A stretch of DNA of 64,000 bases from Microtetraspora fusca. Its GTDB lineage: Bacteria; Actinomycetota; Actinomycetes; Streptosporangiales; Streptosporangiaceae. Location of the stretch: contig NZ_BBYK01000041.1 in NCBI RefSeq assembly GCF_001570365.1, positions 87,548-151,547 of the forward strand. Reading direction: 5' to 3'. Under the pieces are notes generated by a model, which saw only the letters and a program-made list of their open reading frames with translations, was not told where the DNA came from and ran no database searches. The position numbers and the translations under genes were made by a program. This document shows positions 33,189 to 42,312 of the stretch, in pieces. Numbering within the stretch: position 1 is the stretch's first letter; every line of letters begins with the position of its first letter.

Positions 33189-34178
33189 TTGCTGGTTGAC
33201 TCATTCGGCCGGGTCGCGACCGACCTGCGCGTCTCGCTGACCGACCGGTGCAACCTGCGGTGCGCGTACTGCATGCCGCCCGAGGGGCTGGACTGGCTCC
33301 CCAAGCCCGACCTGCTCACCGCCGAAGAGATCGTCCGCCTGGTCACGATCGGCGTGGAGCGGCTCGGCATCACCGAGGTGCGCTACACCGGGGGCGAGCC
33401 GCTGCTCCGCCGCGAACTGGTGGAGATCGTCGCCGCGACCGCCCGGCTGCGCCCGCGCCCGCAGATCATGCTGACCACGAACGGCATCGGCCTCGCCCGG
33501 CTCGCCGCCCCGCTCGCGGAGGCCGGGCTGGACCGGGTCAACGTGTCGCTCGACACCCTGGACCCGGCCGTGTTCCTCCGCCTCGCACACCGCGACCGCC
33601 TGCCCGACGTCCTCGATGGGCTCGCCGCGGCCCACCGGGCCGGGCTCACCCCCGTCAAGATCAACGCCGTGCTGATGCGGGGCGTCAACGAACACGAGGC
33701 GGCCCCGCTGCTGCGCTTCAGCCTCGACCACGGGTACGAGCTGCGCTTCATCGAGCAGATGCCGCTCGACGCCCAGCACGGCTGGCGCCGCGAGAACATG
33801 ATCACCGCCGACGAGATCCTCGGCCTGCTCAAGGGCTCCTTCGACCTGGCGGAGGACGATCCGCGCGATCGCGGCAGCGCGCCCGCGGAGCTCTTCCTCG
33901 TGAACGGCGGCCCGGCGCGGGTGGGCGTGATCGGCTCGGTCACCCGTCCGTTCTGCGGAGCGTGCGACCGCGTCCGGCTCACCGCCGACGGCCAGATCCG
34001 CAACTGCCTGTTCGCCACGGAGGAGTCCGACCTCCGTTCCGCCCTGCGCTCCGGGGCGTCCGACGACGACCTCGCCGCCCGCTGGATCAGCGCCGTACGC
34101 GGGAAGAAGGCCGGCCACGGCATCGACGACCCGTCCTTCCTCCAGCCGTCCCGGCCCATGTCGGCCATCGGAGGCTAG
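33189..34178 (+). CDS. moaA: GTP 3',8-cyclase (molybdenum cofactor synthesis)
   Basis: Radical SAM enzyme that converts GTP to 3',8-cyclo-GTP, first step of molybdopterin synthesis. 329 residues. N-terminal cluster Cys21, Cys25 and Cys28 (CNLRCAYC); SAM-binding YTGGEPLL; second cluster C-x2-C-x13-C in CGACDRVRLTADGQIRNC. The C-terminal double Gly (MSAIGG), needed for catalysis, is intact. A TTG start is used, supported by GGGAGG at 33177-33182 with 6-nt spacing. It leads the operon moaA-mobA-DUF6457. moaC/moaB are not in the window. Confidence 0.95.
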   Translation: MLVDSFGRVATDLRVSLTDRCNLRCAYCMPPEGLDWLPKPDLLTAEEIVRLVTIGVERLGITEVRYTGGEPLLRRELVEIVAATARLRPRPQIMLTTNGIGLARLAAPLAEAGLDRVNVSLDTLDPAVFLRLAHRDRLPDVLDGLAAAHRAGLTPVKINAVLMRGVNEHEAAPLLRFSLDHGYELRFIEQMPLDAQHGWRRENMITADEILGLLKGSFDLAEDDPRDRGSAPAELFLVNGGPARVGVIGSVTRPFCGACDRVRLTADGQIRNCLFATEESDLRSALRSGASDDDLAARWISAVRGKKAGHGIDDPSFLQPSRPMSAIGG

Positions 34179-34220
34179 GCCGTGGTTCGCGGATCTTCCC
34201 GGCCTGCCGTGGTCGCCCAG

Positions 34221-34265
34221 ACGGCGCCTCACGGCCTCGTGGCCCCACCCGCGAGACACTCCCTG
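34221..34265 (+). repeat. Copy A of a short mosaic repeat (moaA-mobA gap)
   Basis: Segments ACGGCGCCTC, GCCCCACCCGCGA and CACTCCCTG occur here in one compact 45-bp block and again, in the same order but split by about 110 bp, at 35206-35356. Confidence 0.4.
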
Positions 34266-34273
34266 GGCGTGCC

Positions 34274-34870
34274 GTGCCGTACGACGCGGTGATCCTGGCC
34301 GGCGGGCACGCGCGGCGGCTGGGGGGACTGGACAAGCCGGCGGAGCCGGTCGCGGGGCGCTCCCTGATCGAGCGGGTCGCCGCGGCCGTGCCCGGCGCGC
34401 GGACCCTCGTCGTCGTCGGTCCCCCGCGTCCCGGGCGCGGGCTGGAGCGGGCCGTGCACACCCGGGAGGAGCCGCCCGGGTCCGGGCCGGTGCCGGCGCT
34501 GCGGGCCGGGCTCGCCCTCGTCACGGCCGACGAGATCGCGCTGCTCGCCGCCGATCTGCCCTTCCTGACCGCGGATCACGTGACGGCGCTCCGCGCCGCG
34601 GCGCGGGAGGCGGGCGCCGCGGGCGCCGTGCTGGTCGACGACGAGGGCGCCGAGCAGTGGCTGACCGGCGTCTGGCGGACGCGGGCGCTCCGCGAGGCGC
34701 TCGCCGGGTACGACGGACACTCGCTTCGTGGTGTGCTCGGCCCGCTCGAACCGGTGACCGTCCGCCTCGCCGCGGAGGCCGGCGGGGGCACCCCCTGGTT
34801 CGACTGCGACACTATGGACGATCTCGACCGGGCACGCCGGACTCGAGTGACGAGCGAGGAGACCGCATGA
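34274..34870 (+). CDS. mobA: Molybdenum cofactor guanylyltransferase-like NTP transferase
   Basis: A 198-residue nucleotidyltransferase of the MobA/MocA fold. The N-terminal signature LAGGHARRLGGLDKP (about 8-22) is the G-G-x-S-x-R-M-G-x-D-K loop that binds GTP or CTP. AADLPFLT (about 97-104) carries the metal Asp. It likely attaches GMP to molybdopterin to make the bis-MGD form used by DMSO-reductase family enzymes. GTG 34274 is the only in-frame start matching the family N-terminus (VPYDAVILAGG); the ribosome site is weak. Its stop overlaps the next ATG (ATGA). Confidence 0.85.
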   Translation: MPYDAVILAGGHARRLGGLDKPAEPVAGRSLIERVAAAVPGARTLVVVGPPRPGRGLERAVHTREEPPGSGPVPALRAGLALVTADEIALLAADLPFLTADHVTALRAAAREAGAAGAVLVDDEGAEQWLTGVWRTRALREALAGYDGHSLRGVLGPLEPVTVRLAAEAGGGTPWFDCDTMDDLDRARRTRVTSEETA

Positions 34871-35124
34871 ACGTGCTGGAGGAGTGGACCGCCCTGGTCT
34901 GCCGCGAGCTGGGCGTCGACCCCGCGAAGGTGGATCGCACGGCGGTGCTCGACCTGACCCGTGACGTGGCCCACGGCGTGGCCCGGCCCGCCGCGCCGCT
35001 CACCGCCTATCTGCTCGGCCTCGCCCAGGGAGCGGGCACCGCCCCCGAAGACGCGTTGGAGCGCCTCTCCGCCATGGCCCGTAACTGGGAGCAGGCGACG
35101 ACCGAAACCCTCAAGGACGCCTGA
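34867..35124 (+). CDS. DUF6457 domain protein
   Basis: An 85-residue, mainly helical, acidic cytoplasmic protein: NVLEEWTALVCRELGVD starts an alpha-helical bundle and ENWEQ-like helix NWEQATTETLKDA ends it. Small proteins of this family (DUF6457) typically follow mobA or moaA genes in Actinobacteria, so a role in molybdenum cofactor handling is inferred from context only. The 4-nt ATGA overlap with mobA indicates translational coupling. Confidence 0.75.
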   Translation: MNVLEEWTALVCRELGVDPAKVDRTAVLDLTRDVAHGVARPAAPLTAYLLGLAQGAGTAPEDALERLSAMARNWEQATTETLKDA

Positions 35125-35487
35125 CCGCGGATCCCGTGGCGGCGCCCCGGCCGGGATGACCGCACTCGGGGTCCGACACATCAAGCCCTGCTGCGCGCGG
35201 CCCGTACGGCGCCTCGCTGCGTTGCCCCACCCGCGACTTTCCGTGGGCCCGCGAGTGGCGGCCGGAGGCTCCGCTCCGGCCTTCTCCTCCGCCTTGGGCG
35301 GCGCATCCCGTCGGGATCCACGCCCGCTACGGGCAGCATTTGTCAGGCACTCCCTGACCCCGCCGGACGCCCTGGACGGCCGCTGCGGGGCCCGTCCGGG
35401 CGAAGGTCGCGGAAATATCGCGACACGCTGTGAAAACGATGTGTTCGCGGAAAAGCGGGAGTCTGTTCGAATTAAGGCGAAATTCCA
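35125..35487. other. Non-coding gap downstream of the molybdenum operon
   Basis: No plausible gene. It holds copy B of the mosaic repeat (ACGGCGCCTC at 35206-35215, GCCCCACCCGCGA at 35224-35236, CACTCCCTG at 35348-35356). An 8-bp hairpin GGCCGGAG/CTCCGGCC at 35260-35281, followed by TTCTCC, could end the operon. CAAGCCCTGC at 35182-35191 recurs twice in the structured region near 40.9-41.0 kb. Confidence 0.5.
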
Positions 35488-35607
35488 GAAAAAAGAAGGG
35501 CGACGCCGGGTGGTTACGGGGGCAAACCACCCGGCGCCGCTTCATCGGCGTTCCGACGGGGGCCCGGAACGCCGGCACCAGCGCTCCGACGGGGGACCAG
35601 AGCGCTT
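35488..35607 (-). ncRNA. C-loop small RNA, 6C RNA-like
   Basis: A predicted minus-strand RNA of about 120 nt. It has three hairpins. H1: 7-bp stem 35580-35586/35600-35606. H2: 9-bp stem 35546-35554/35566-35574. H3: 12-bp stem 35503-35514/35525-35536, followed by a run of six U (35493-35488), making an intrinsic terminator. On the minus strand each loop contains CCCCCGT (six Cs in H3). This is the hallmark of the actinobacterial 6C RNA, whose C-rich loops pair with G-rich ribosome sites in Mycobacterium. A third C-loop hairpin is more than the standard two. It begins just after the DUF3099 gene, with its own promoter. Confidence 0.78.
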
Positions 35608-35613
35608 GGCTAA

Positions 35614-35645
35614 ACTGTACACCTACAACCCATGGGATGCGTCAA
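35614..35645 (-). promoter_or_regulatory. Promoter of the C-loop small RNA
   Basis: On the minus strand TTGACG (35645-35640) and TACAGT (35619-35614) are separated by 20 nt, longer than the usual 17-18. The -10 box ends 6-7 nt before the first hairpin, so the RNA would start at about 35607. Confidence 0.5.
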
Positions 35646-35652
35646 GAGTTTG

Positions 35653-35973
35653 TCACGACCCGATCTCGCGTCGATGCCGTGGTATCTCGTTTTGGTTAGC
35701 TTCCGTCGTTTCCATGGGCGAGGGTTGCCCTTTCCCTCGCTCATTGGCCCCGATCACGGCAAGGTACGGCAAAACCACGGCTCCCCCGACGAGTAGCGCC
35801 CGCACGAACCACGGCGCCGGCACGGCGACGGCGAGGACGAGGCACACAAGACGGATGGACATCTTGATCACGTAGCTGATCTCGCGGCGCCGGATGTCCT
35901 CAGACAGCGATGGCCTGGCGTCCGTAACCTTGTGTACTGTCCGGTTCCGGCCCAAAAGCTTCACAAACTCCAC
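35653..35973 (-). CDS. DUF3099 membrane protein
   Basis: A 106-residue protein. KVTDARPSLSEDIRRREISYVIKM is the conserved DUF3099 head (positions 15-38). Two membrane helices follow: SIRLVCLVLAVAVPAPWFV and ALLVGGAVVLPYLAVIGAN. A polar, disordered tail ends the protein. The GTG at 35973 gives the start; a second GTG at 35964 is equally possible, and neither has a good ribosome site. Function unknown. Its stop lies 8 bp from the -35 box of the small RNA. Base composition is less GC-rich than neighbouring genes. Confidence 0.82.
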   Translation of the reverse strand: MEFVKLLGRNRTVHKVTDARPSLSEDIRRREISYVIKMSIRLVCLVLAVAVPAPWFVRALLVGGAVVLPYLAVIGANERGKGQPSPMETTEANQNEIPRHRREIGS

Positions 35974-36050
35974 GGTAGACCCCGCACGGTGGGGGCGCGA
36001 AAGCGCCGTAGCGATACGAGCATGAGTGTCCGAGCGAGAGGGAGGACGTC

Positions 36051-36263
36051 ATGTCGGACCGAACCTATCGGGTGACCGAAATAGTCGGAACTTCGGGGGA
36101 GAGCGTCGACCAGGCCATCCGCAACGGCATCCACCGCGCCGCCGAGACCCTGCGTCACCTCGACTGGTTCGAGGTGACCGAGGTGCGCGGCTACATCGAG
36201 AACGGCGAGGTGGCCCACATCCAGGTCGGGCTGAAGGTCGGCTTCCGCCTCGAAGACGCCTGA
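36051..36263 (+). CDS. Dodecin (flavin-storage protein)
   Basis: A 70-residue beta-alpha-beta-beta protein that assembles into hollow dodecamers binding FMN, riboflavin or CoA. Family features: VTEIVGTSGESVDQAIRNGI, the helix IHRAAETLRHLDWFEV with the flavin-stacking Trp39, and the last strand HIQVGLKVGFRLED. Strong ribosome site GGGAGGA (36040-36046) before the ATG. Stand-alone gene with a strong terminator overlapping its stop codon. Likely roles are flavin buffering and protection from light damage. Confidence 0.93.
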   Translation: MSDRTYRVTEIVGTSGESVDQAIRNGIHRAAETLRHLDWFEVTEVRGYIENGEVAHIQVGLKVGFRLEDA

Positions 36264-36294
36264 GGCGCGGCCGTCACGGGGACGGCCGCGCCTC
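36262..36294. terminator. Bidirectional terminator after dodecin
   Basis: A perfect 14-bp stem (36262-36275 with 36281-36294), 5-nt loop, starts inside the dodecin stop codon and separates it from the convergent pmbA gene. No U-tract. Confidence 0.7.
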
Positions 36295-36328
36295 GGAGCG
36301 TACGGCGGGCCGGGGCAGGGCCCCGGCG

Positions 36329-37707
36329 TCAGTTCGCCTGGCTGACGGTGGACATGTTGAAGTCGGGCACCCTGATCGCCGGCATGACGGTGCGGGTGAA
36401 GTAGTCGTTCCACTCGCGCGGCAGCGTCTGCTCGCTCCGCCCGACCTCGGTCAGCCGGCCGAGCAGATCGACCGGTGACTCGTTGAACCGGAAGTTGTTG
36501 ACCTCCCCGACCACCTCGCCGTTCTCGACGAGGTAGACGCCGTCCCGGGTCAGGCCGGTGAGCAGCAGCGACTGCGGGTCCACCTCGCGGATGTACCACA
36601 GGCAGGTGAGCAGCAGCCCGCGCTCGGTGCCGGCGATCATCTCCTCCAGTGAGCGGCCGCCGTCCGGGCCCGCCATGATCAGGTTGTCGATCGACGGGGT
36701 GACCGCGAGCCCGGTCAGCTCGGCGGAGTGCCGGGTCTGCACCAGGTTGGCCAGCTGCCCCTCGGAGATCCACTCCGTGGCGCCGAGGCCCAGGCCGTTG
36801 TCGAAGACCGACTGCTCGCGGCTGGAGGCGTGCGCGACGACGAACGGCGCGCACTCGATGCCCGGGTGCCCCGGGTCGCTGTAGAGCCGCACGGGGACGT
36901 CCGAGAGGCGCTCCCCGACCCGCGTGCCGCCGCCCGGCTTGGAGAAGACCGTGCGGCCGTCGGCCGCGTCCCTCGCCCCGGCCGACCAGTAGAGGTAGAT
37001 CATCAGGTCGGAGACCGCGGTCGGCGGCAGGATCGTCTCGTAGCGCCCGGCCGGGACCTCCACCCGCCGCTTGGCCCAGTCGAGCCGCCGGGCGAGCGCG
37101 GCGTCGAGCGCCGCCACGTCCACGTCGGAGAAGTCACGGGTCGCCACGCCGGTCCACGCCGACCGCGACATGTCCGCCGACTTCGCGTTGAGCTCCAGCC
37201 GCCCGGTGGGCTGGTCGTGCCGGGCGCGCAGCCCGGACGACGTCCCGACGAAGGTGGAGGTCAGGATGTGCTCGGCGAAGCCGTACAGCCTCCTGCCGGA
37301 GGCCTCGGCCGCCGCGAACGAATCGCCCACCGCGGGCGCGAAGTCGCGGAAGACCTCGATGGTCGTCGGCTCGACGGCCCGGTCCCAGTCACCGAGGGAG
37401 CCGCCGCCGAGAAGCGTCCGGGCGTCCTCCGACGGCTGGGCGTCTCTCGCGGCCTGGTCGGCCGCGGTCACCACGTCGGCGAGCTGGTCGGGACGCACCG
37501 CGGCCCGGGACACCACGCCCACGCCCTGCCCCACGATCGAGATCACCGTCAGCCGCGAGGACCGCGCCACACCGTTGGTGGTGAGGGTGTTGCCGGCGAA
37601 CCGCAGGTTCGCCGTGGACCCCTCCTCCACGATGACCACGCAGTCGTCGGCGCGGCTGAGCGCGAGGGCCCGCTCGACCGTCTCCTGGGGAGTGCCCATG
37701 CGCTCGC

Positions 37708-37711
<4 letters not shown>
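36329..37711 (-). CDS. pmbA: TldE/PmbA-like protease subunit
   Basis: Non-catalytic or regulatory partner of TldD in the TldD/TldE metalloprotease, which processes modified peptides and degrades unfolded ones. 460 residues. It has the PmbA/TldD fold (LRFAGNTLTTNGVARSSRLTV near the start; DVPVRLYSDPGHPGIECAPFV; GLTRDGVYLVENGEVVGEVNNFRFNESP near the end) but lacks the HExxxH zinc motif. GTG 37711 overlaps the tldD stop (GTGA), so the subunits are translationally coupled. An ATG at 37699 is an alternative start. Confidence 0.9.
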
Positions 37712-39201
<1,490 letters not shown>

Positions 39202-39208
39202 GTCCACG

Positions 39209-39214
39209 ATCCTA
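39209..39214 (-). promoter_or_regulatory. -10 box, leaderless start of tldD
   Basis: TAGGAT on the minus strand ends 7 nt before the tldD ATG at 39201. Confidence 0.55.
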
Positions 39215-39265
39215 ACCCTGTGATCTTGTGGCCTGCGGACAAGTGGGTTACCCGGCGGTAGCCGA

Positions 39266-39271
39266 TAGCGT
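39266..39271 (+). promoter_or_regulatory. -10 box, leaderless start of fabG
   Basis: TAGCGT ends 7 nt before the fabG ATG at 39279. Together with the tldD box it makes a compact divergent promoter region of 77 bp. Confidence 0.55.
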
Positions 39272-39278
39272 CCCGTGC

Positions 39279-39983
39279 ATGGCTCGTTCTGTTCTCGTCA
39301 CCGGCGGCAACCGCGGCATCGGTCTCGCCATCGCCCGCGAACTCGCCGCCGCCGGCGACGCCGTCGCCGTGACCTACCGCTCCGGTGAGCCCCCGCAGGG
39401 CCTCTTTGGCGTCCGCTGCGACGTGACCAATTCGGCGGACGTGGACGCCGCCTTCGAGAAGGCCGAGGCCGAGCACGGCCCGGTGGAGGTCGTGGTCGCC
39501 AACGCCGGCATCACCAAGGACACGCTGCTGCCGTTGATGAAGGAAGAGGCCTTCACCGACGTCATCGACACCAACCTCACCGGCGCGTACCGCGTCGCCA
39601 AGCGGGCGGTGCGGCCGATGCTGCGGCTCAAGCGCGGCAGGATCGTGCTGATCTCCTCGGTCGTCGCCATGCTCGGGTCGGCCGGCCAGACCAACTACGC
39701 CGCCTCCAAGGCCGGGCTGATCGGCTTCGGCCGGTCGCTGGCCAGGGAGCTGGCCTCGCGCGGCATCACGGTCAACGTCGTCGCGCCCGGGTTCGTCGAG
39801 ACCGACATGACCGCCGTGCTCGACGAGGCCCAGCAGGAGGCGATCCGCAAGAGCATCCCGCTCGGCCGCCAGGCGAGCGCGGACGAGATCGCGAAGGTCG
39901 TCAGGTTCCTGGCGAGCGACGACGCCTCCTACGTCACCGGCGCCGTCATCCCCGTGGACGGCGGCCTCGGAATGGGCCACTGA
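39279..39983 (+). CDS. fabG: 3-oxoacyl-ACP reductase (FabG/MabA-like)
   Basis: NADPH-dependent reductase of type II fatty acid elongation, 234 residues of SDR fold. Cofactor motif TGGNRGIG at 8-15, NAG at 75-77, catalytic Ser127, Tyr140 and Lys144 (NYAASKAG). C-terminal VTGAVIPVDGGLGMGH. The next gene, 80 bp downstream, is an InhA-like enoyl reductase, giving the same fabG-inhA order as mycobacteria. Predicted leaderless transcript from the box at 39266-39271. Confidence 0.94.
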   Translation: MARSVLVTGGNRGIGLAIARELAAAGDAVAVTYRSGEPPQGLFGVRCDVTNSADVDAAFEKAEAEHGPVEVVVANAGITKDTLLPLMKEEAFTDVIDTNLTGAYRVAKRAVRPMLRLKRGRIVLISSVVAMLGSAGQTNYAASKAGLIGFGRSLARELASRGITVNVVAPGFVETDMTAVLDEAQQEAIRKSIPLGRQASADEIAKVVRFLASDDASYVTGAVIPVDGGLGMGH

Positions 39984-40063
39984 CCTCCTGGAACCACCCC
40001 GGAAGGCATTCCGGCACGGACGAGAACGGGTGGCCGAGGGCCACCGGGAACTGGAGCTGACAC

Positions 40064-40828
40064 ATGGGTCTGCTGGACGGCAAGCGGCTGCTGGTCACCG
40101 GCGTCCTCACCGACTCCTCGATCGCCTTCAGCGTGGCGAAGCTGGCGCAGGAGGAGGGCGCGAGCGTCGTGCTGACCGGCTTCGGCCGCCTCAGCCTGGT
40201 CGAGCGCATCGCCAAGCGGCTGCCCGAGCCGCCGCCGGTGATCGAGCTGGACGTGCAGAACACCGAGCACCTCGACACTCTCGCCGACCGCGTGGGCGAG
40301 CACCTGGGCGGCCTGGACGGGGTCGTCCACTCCATCGGCTTCGCCCCGCAGACGTGCCTGGGCGGGAACTTCCTCAACACGAGCTGGGAGGACGTGGCGA
40401 CCGCCCTCCACGTCTCCACCTACTCCTTCAAGTCGCTCGCCGTCGCGTGCCTGCCGCTGATGAAGGACGGCGGCTCGGTCGTCGGCCTCGACTTCGACGC
40501 CAGCAAGGCGTGGCCGGTCTACGACTGGATGGGCGTGGCCAAGGCGGGGCTGGAGTCCTGCTCCCGCTACCTTGCGCGCGACCTCGGCAAGCACGGCATC
40601 CGGGTCAACCTGGTCGCCGCCGGGCCGCTGCGCACCATGGCCGCCAAGAGCATCCCCGGCTTCCAGGAGTTCGAGGAGAGCTGGCCGGAGAAGGCTCCCC
40701 TCGGCTGGGACCTGACCGACACCGAGCCCGCGGCCCGGGCCTGCCTCGCCCTGCTCTCCGACTGGTTCCCCGCCACCACCGGGGAGATCGTGCACGTCGA
40801 CGGCGGCGTCCACGCGATCGGGGCCTGA
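40064..40828 (+). CDS. fabI: Enoyl-ACP reductase (FabI/InhA-like)
   Basis: NADH-dependent reductase completing each fatty-acid elongation cycle. The start GLLDGKRLLVTGVLTDSSIAF is strikingly like mycobacterial InhA. Catalytic Tyr153 and Lys160 (YDWMGVAK) are spaced Y-x6-K as in FabI/InhA. The substrate loop is followed by LGWDLTDTEPAARA and a C-terminal GEIVHVDGGVHAIGA. 254 residues, cytoplasmic tetramer. ATG 40064; preceding bases GGAGCTGAC give a ribosome site. Cotranscribed with fabG and followed by a strong hairpin. Confidence 0.94.
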   Translation: MGLLDGKRLLVTGVLTDSSIAFSVAKLAQEEGASVVLTGFGRLSLVERIAKRLPEPPPVIELDVQNTEHLDTLADRVGEHLGGLDGVVHSIGFAPQTCLGGNFLNTSWEDVATALHVSTYSFKSLAVACLPLMKDGGSVVGLDFDASKAWPVYDWMGVAKAGLESCSRYLARDLGKHGIRVNLVAAGPLRTMAAKSIPGFQEFEESWPEKAPLGWDLTDTEPAARACLALLSDWFPATTGEIVHVDGGVHAIGA

Positions 40829-40856
40829 CCCGGTCGTCGTCCCTCCCACCGCCGCC

Positions 40857-40885
40857 GCGCCGCCGCACTCGTCGTGCGGCGGCGC
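40857..40885 (+). terminator. Hairpin terminator after fabI
   Basis: A perfect 12-bp stem (40857-40868 with 40874-40885) with loop TCGTC. No U-tract. Confidence 0.6.
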
Positions 40886-40910
40886 CGTCGGCGACCGGGG
40901 CTCAGGCCAA

Positions 40911-41095
40911 GTGATTCACGGCCGTACGGTTCAAGCCCTGCGGTTCGTGACTCCTCCGCTCCCTGAAGGGAGCGGCTTCTCGCTTCCCTCGGCCGAGGTA
41001 GGCGACGGACAAGCCCTGCCCGTTTCGAACAGCAGAACCATATCGAGGAAGCGATTCCCCTGCCGGGGAAACCCGGCAGTCCCCTCACTAGATCT
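40911..41095 (+). mobile_element. Structured remnant resembling an IS605/TnpB-associated RNA end
   Basis: No coding potential but dense structure. TCACG at 40916-40920 pairs with CGTGA at 40946-40950. CCGCTCCCT at 40956-40964 pairs with AGGGAGCGG at 40967-40975, followed by CTTCTCGC. CTGCCGGG at 41061-41068 pairs with CCCGGCAG at 41073-41080 around a GAAA tetraloop. CAAGCCCTGC occurs twice (40932-40941, 41010-41019). The CCCTGAAGGGAGCGGCTTCTC string is, from memory, typical of the 3' end of actinobacterial tnpB elements, where the omega RNA scaffold lies. No tnpB or tnpA gene is present, so this would be a decayed or non-autonomous copy. Confidence 0.45.
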
Positions 41096-41109
41096 GATGG
41101 CCGCGCGGC

Positions 41110-42312
41110 TCACGCCATGCGGTGGCGGCCCGGCGAGCCGGTGAGCCGGATGCCCTCGAAGGGCATCGACTCGGGAACGTTCGCGCGGGCGCGGCGCGCC
41201 GACACCACACGGGTGGCGAGCACCGCCGACAGCAGCAGTGCCGCGGTCAGCGCCGTCTCCATGCCGTTCTGCGACCGCCGCGCCGGGATCGCCGCGCCCT
41301 TCATGTGGGTGGCCAGCCCGGGGACGTACTGCCCCGGCCACAGCAGCGGGATGCCGACGTCGTCCGGGTTCACCGTGAGATCGACCGGGCGGATGGGCCG
41401 TCCCTCGTCGATCAGGTTCGGCCGGTTCTCAGGGGGGCGGATGGGTTCGGTCGGGAGGGTGCCGTCCCCGGCCTCGCCGCGCACCGTGCCCGCCTCGGTC
41501 TCTCCCGCCGAGTCCTCGCCGGACGGCTTGGCCGTGCCGCCCCCTGCGTCGCCGCAGGCGGCGCCGGAGGCCCCCAGGAGGCAACCGTCTTTCTCCGTGT
41601 GGGTCAGCCCTCCGGTCAGGTCCACCGCACCTCGCACGACGTCGTTCACGGCGCCCACCGCGCCCCCGACGGCGCCCCCGACGGCTCCGCCGACCCCGCC
41701 TCCCGGCGATCCTGAGCCGGAACCACCCGTGCCGCCCGTGCCGCCCGTACCGGCCTGAGTGCCCAGCGCGTGGCCGAGTCCCTTGACCGTGCCGTTCAGA
41801 GTGTCCGTGACTCCGCCGACCGTCCCGTTCAATGTGTCCGTGACCCCGCCGACCGTGCCTCCGAGGGTGTCGGTCACGCCGCCGACGGCGCCTCCGAGCG
41901 TGTGGGTCAGGCCGCCGACCGTATCGCCGAGCCCGCCGCCGCTGCCGAGGCCGCCCACCGTGTCGGTCACCCCACCCACGGTCGTGCTCAGCGTTCCCGC
42001 GACGCCGTTCACCGTCTTGCCGAGGGTGCCGGTCACGCCGTTGACCGTGCCGTTCACCGTTCCCGTCACACCGCCGACCGCCGTGTCGACCGCGCCGCTG
42101 AGCCCTGACGTCGCGCCGCCGGTCGCCGCGTCCAGCGTGCCGGTCACGCCGTGGACCACCGAGCACAGTCCGTTGGTCACGCCGGACAGGATCCCGCTGC
42201 CCGTGCAGTCGGCCGCCTGCGCCGGCTCGGCCGCCAGCAGGGGGACTCCCACGCTGAGGGCAACCGCCAGCGCCCCCGCAGAGATCGCGGACGTATGACG
42301 TCCGAGCTCCAT
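41110..42312 (-). CDS. Secreted, membrane-anchored protein with 11-residue repeats
   Basis: A 400-residue surface protein. A signal peptide (SAISAGALAVALSVGVPLLA, cleavage near AQA-AD at 34-35) precedes a repeat region, residues 53-175, of V-G-G-V-T-D-T-L-x-G-T units, the best copies at 143-175. A Gly-rich stretch follows (GTGGTGGTGGSGSGSPGGG). Cysteines occur in pairs (Cys36/Cys50 and Cys245/Cys254), suitable for disulfides. A Pro-rich segment leads to a C-terminal hydrophobic helix (ETALTAALLLSAVLATRVV) and basic tail, like a cell-surface anchor without LPXTG. Not a chaplin by motif. ATG 42312; function unknown. Confidence 0.8.
   Translation of the reverse strand: MELGRHTSAISAGALAVALSVGVPLLAAEPAQAADCTGSGILSGVTNGLCSVVHGVTGTLDAATGGATSGLSGAVDTAVGGVTGTVNGTVNGVTGTLGKTVNGVAGTLSTTVGGVTDTVGGLGSGGGLGDTVGGLTHTLGGAVGGVTDTLGGTVGGVTDTLNGTVGGVTDTLNGTVKGLGHALGTQAGTGGTGGTGGSGSGSPGGGVGGAVGGAVGGAVGAVNDVVRGAVDLTGGLTHTEKDGCLLGASGAACGDAGGGTAKPSGEDSAGETEAGTVRGEAGDGTLPTEPIRPPENRPNLIDEGRPIRPVDLTVNPDDVGIPLLWPGQYVPGLATHMKGAAIPARRSQNGMETALTAALLLSAVLATRVVSARRARANVPESMPFEGIRLTGSPGRHRMA
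41788..42078 (-). repeat. 33-bp coding repeats (11-residue units)
   Basis: Encodes residues 79-175 of the secreted protein: seven or eight consecutive or nearly consecutive 11-residue units, with one insertion near 120-131. The three copies at 143-175 are almost identical in protein and DNA, suggesting recent expansion. Confidence 0.8.

Noticed and set aside
40928..40945. GGTTCAAGCC as a tRNA T-arm
   Set aside because: No acceptor, D- or anticodon arms can be placed around it.
41788..42078. 33-bp periodic repeats as a possible CRISPR array
   Set aside because: The repeats are contiguous, imperfect, in coding frame and have no spacers; they encode the 11-residue protein repeat.
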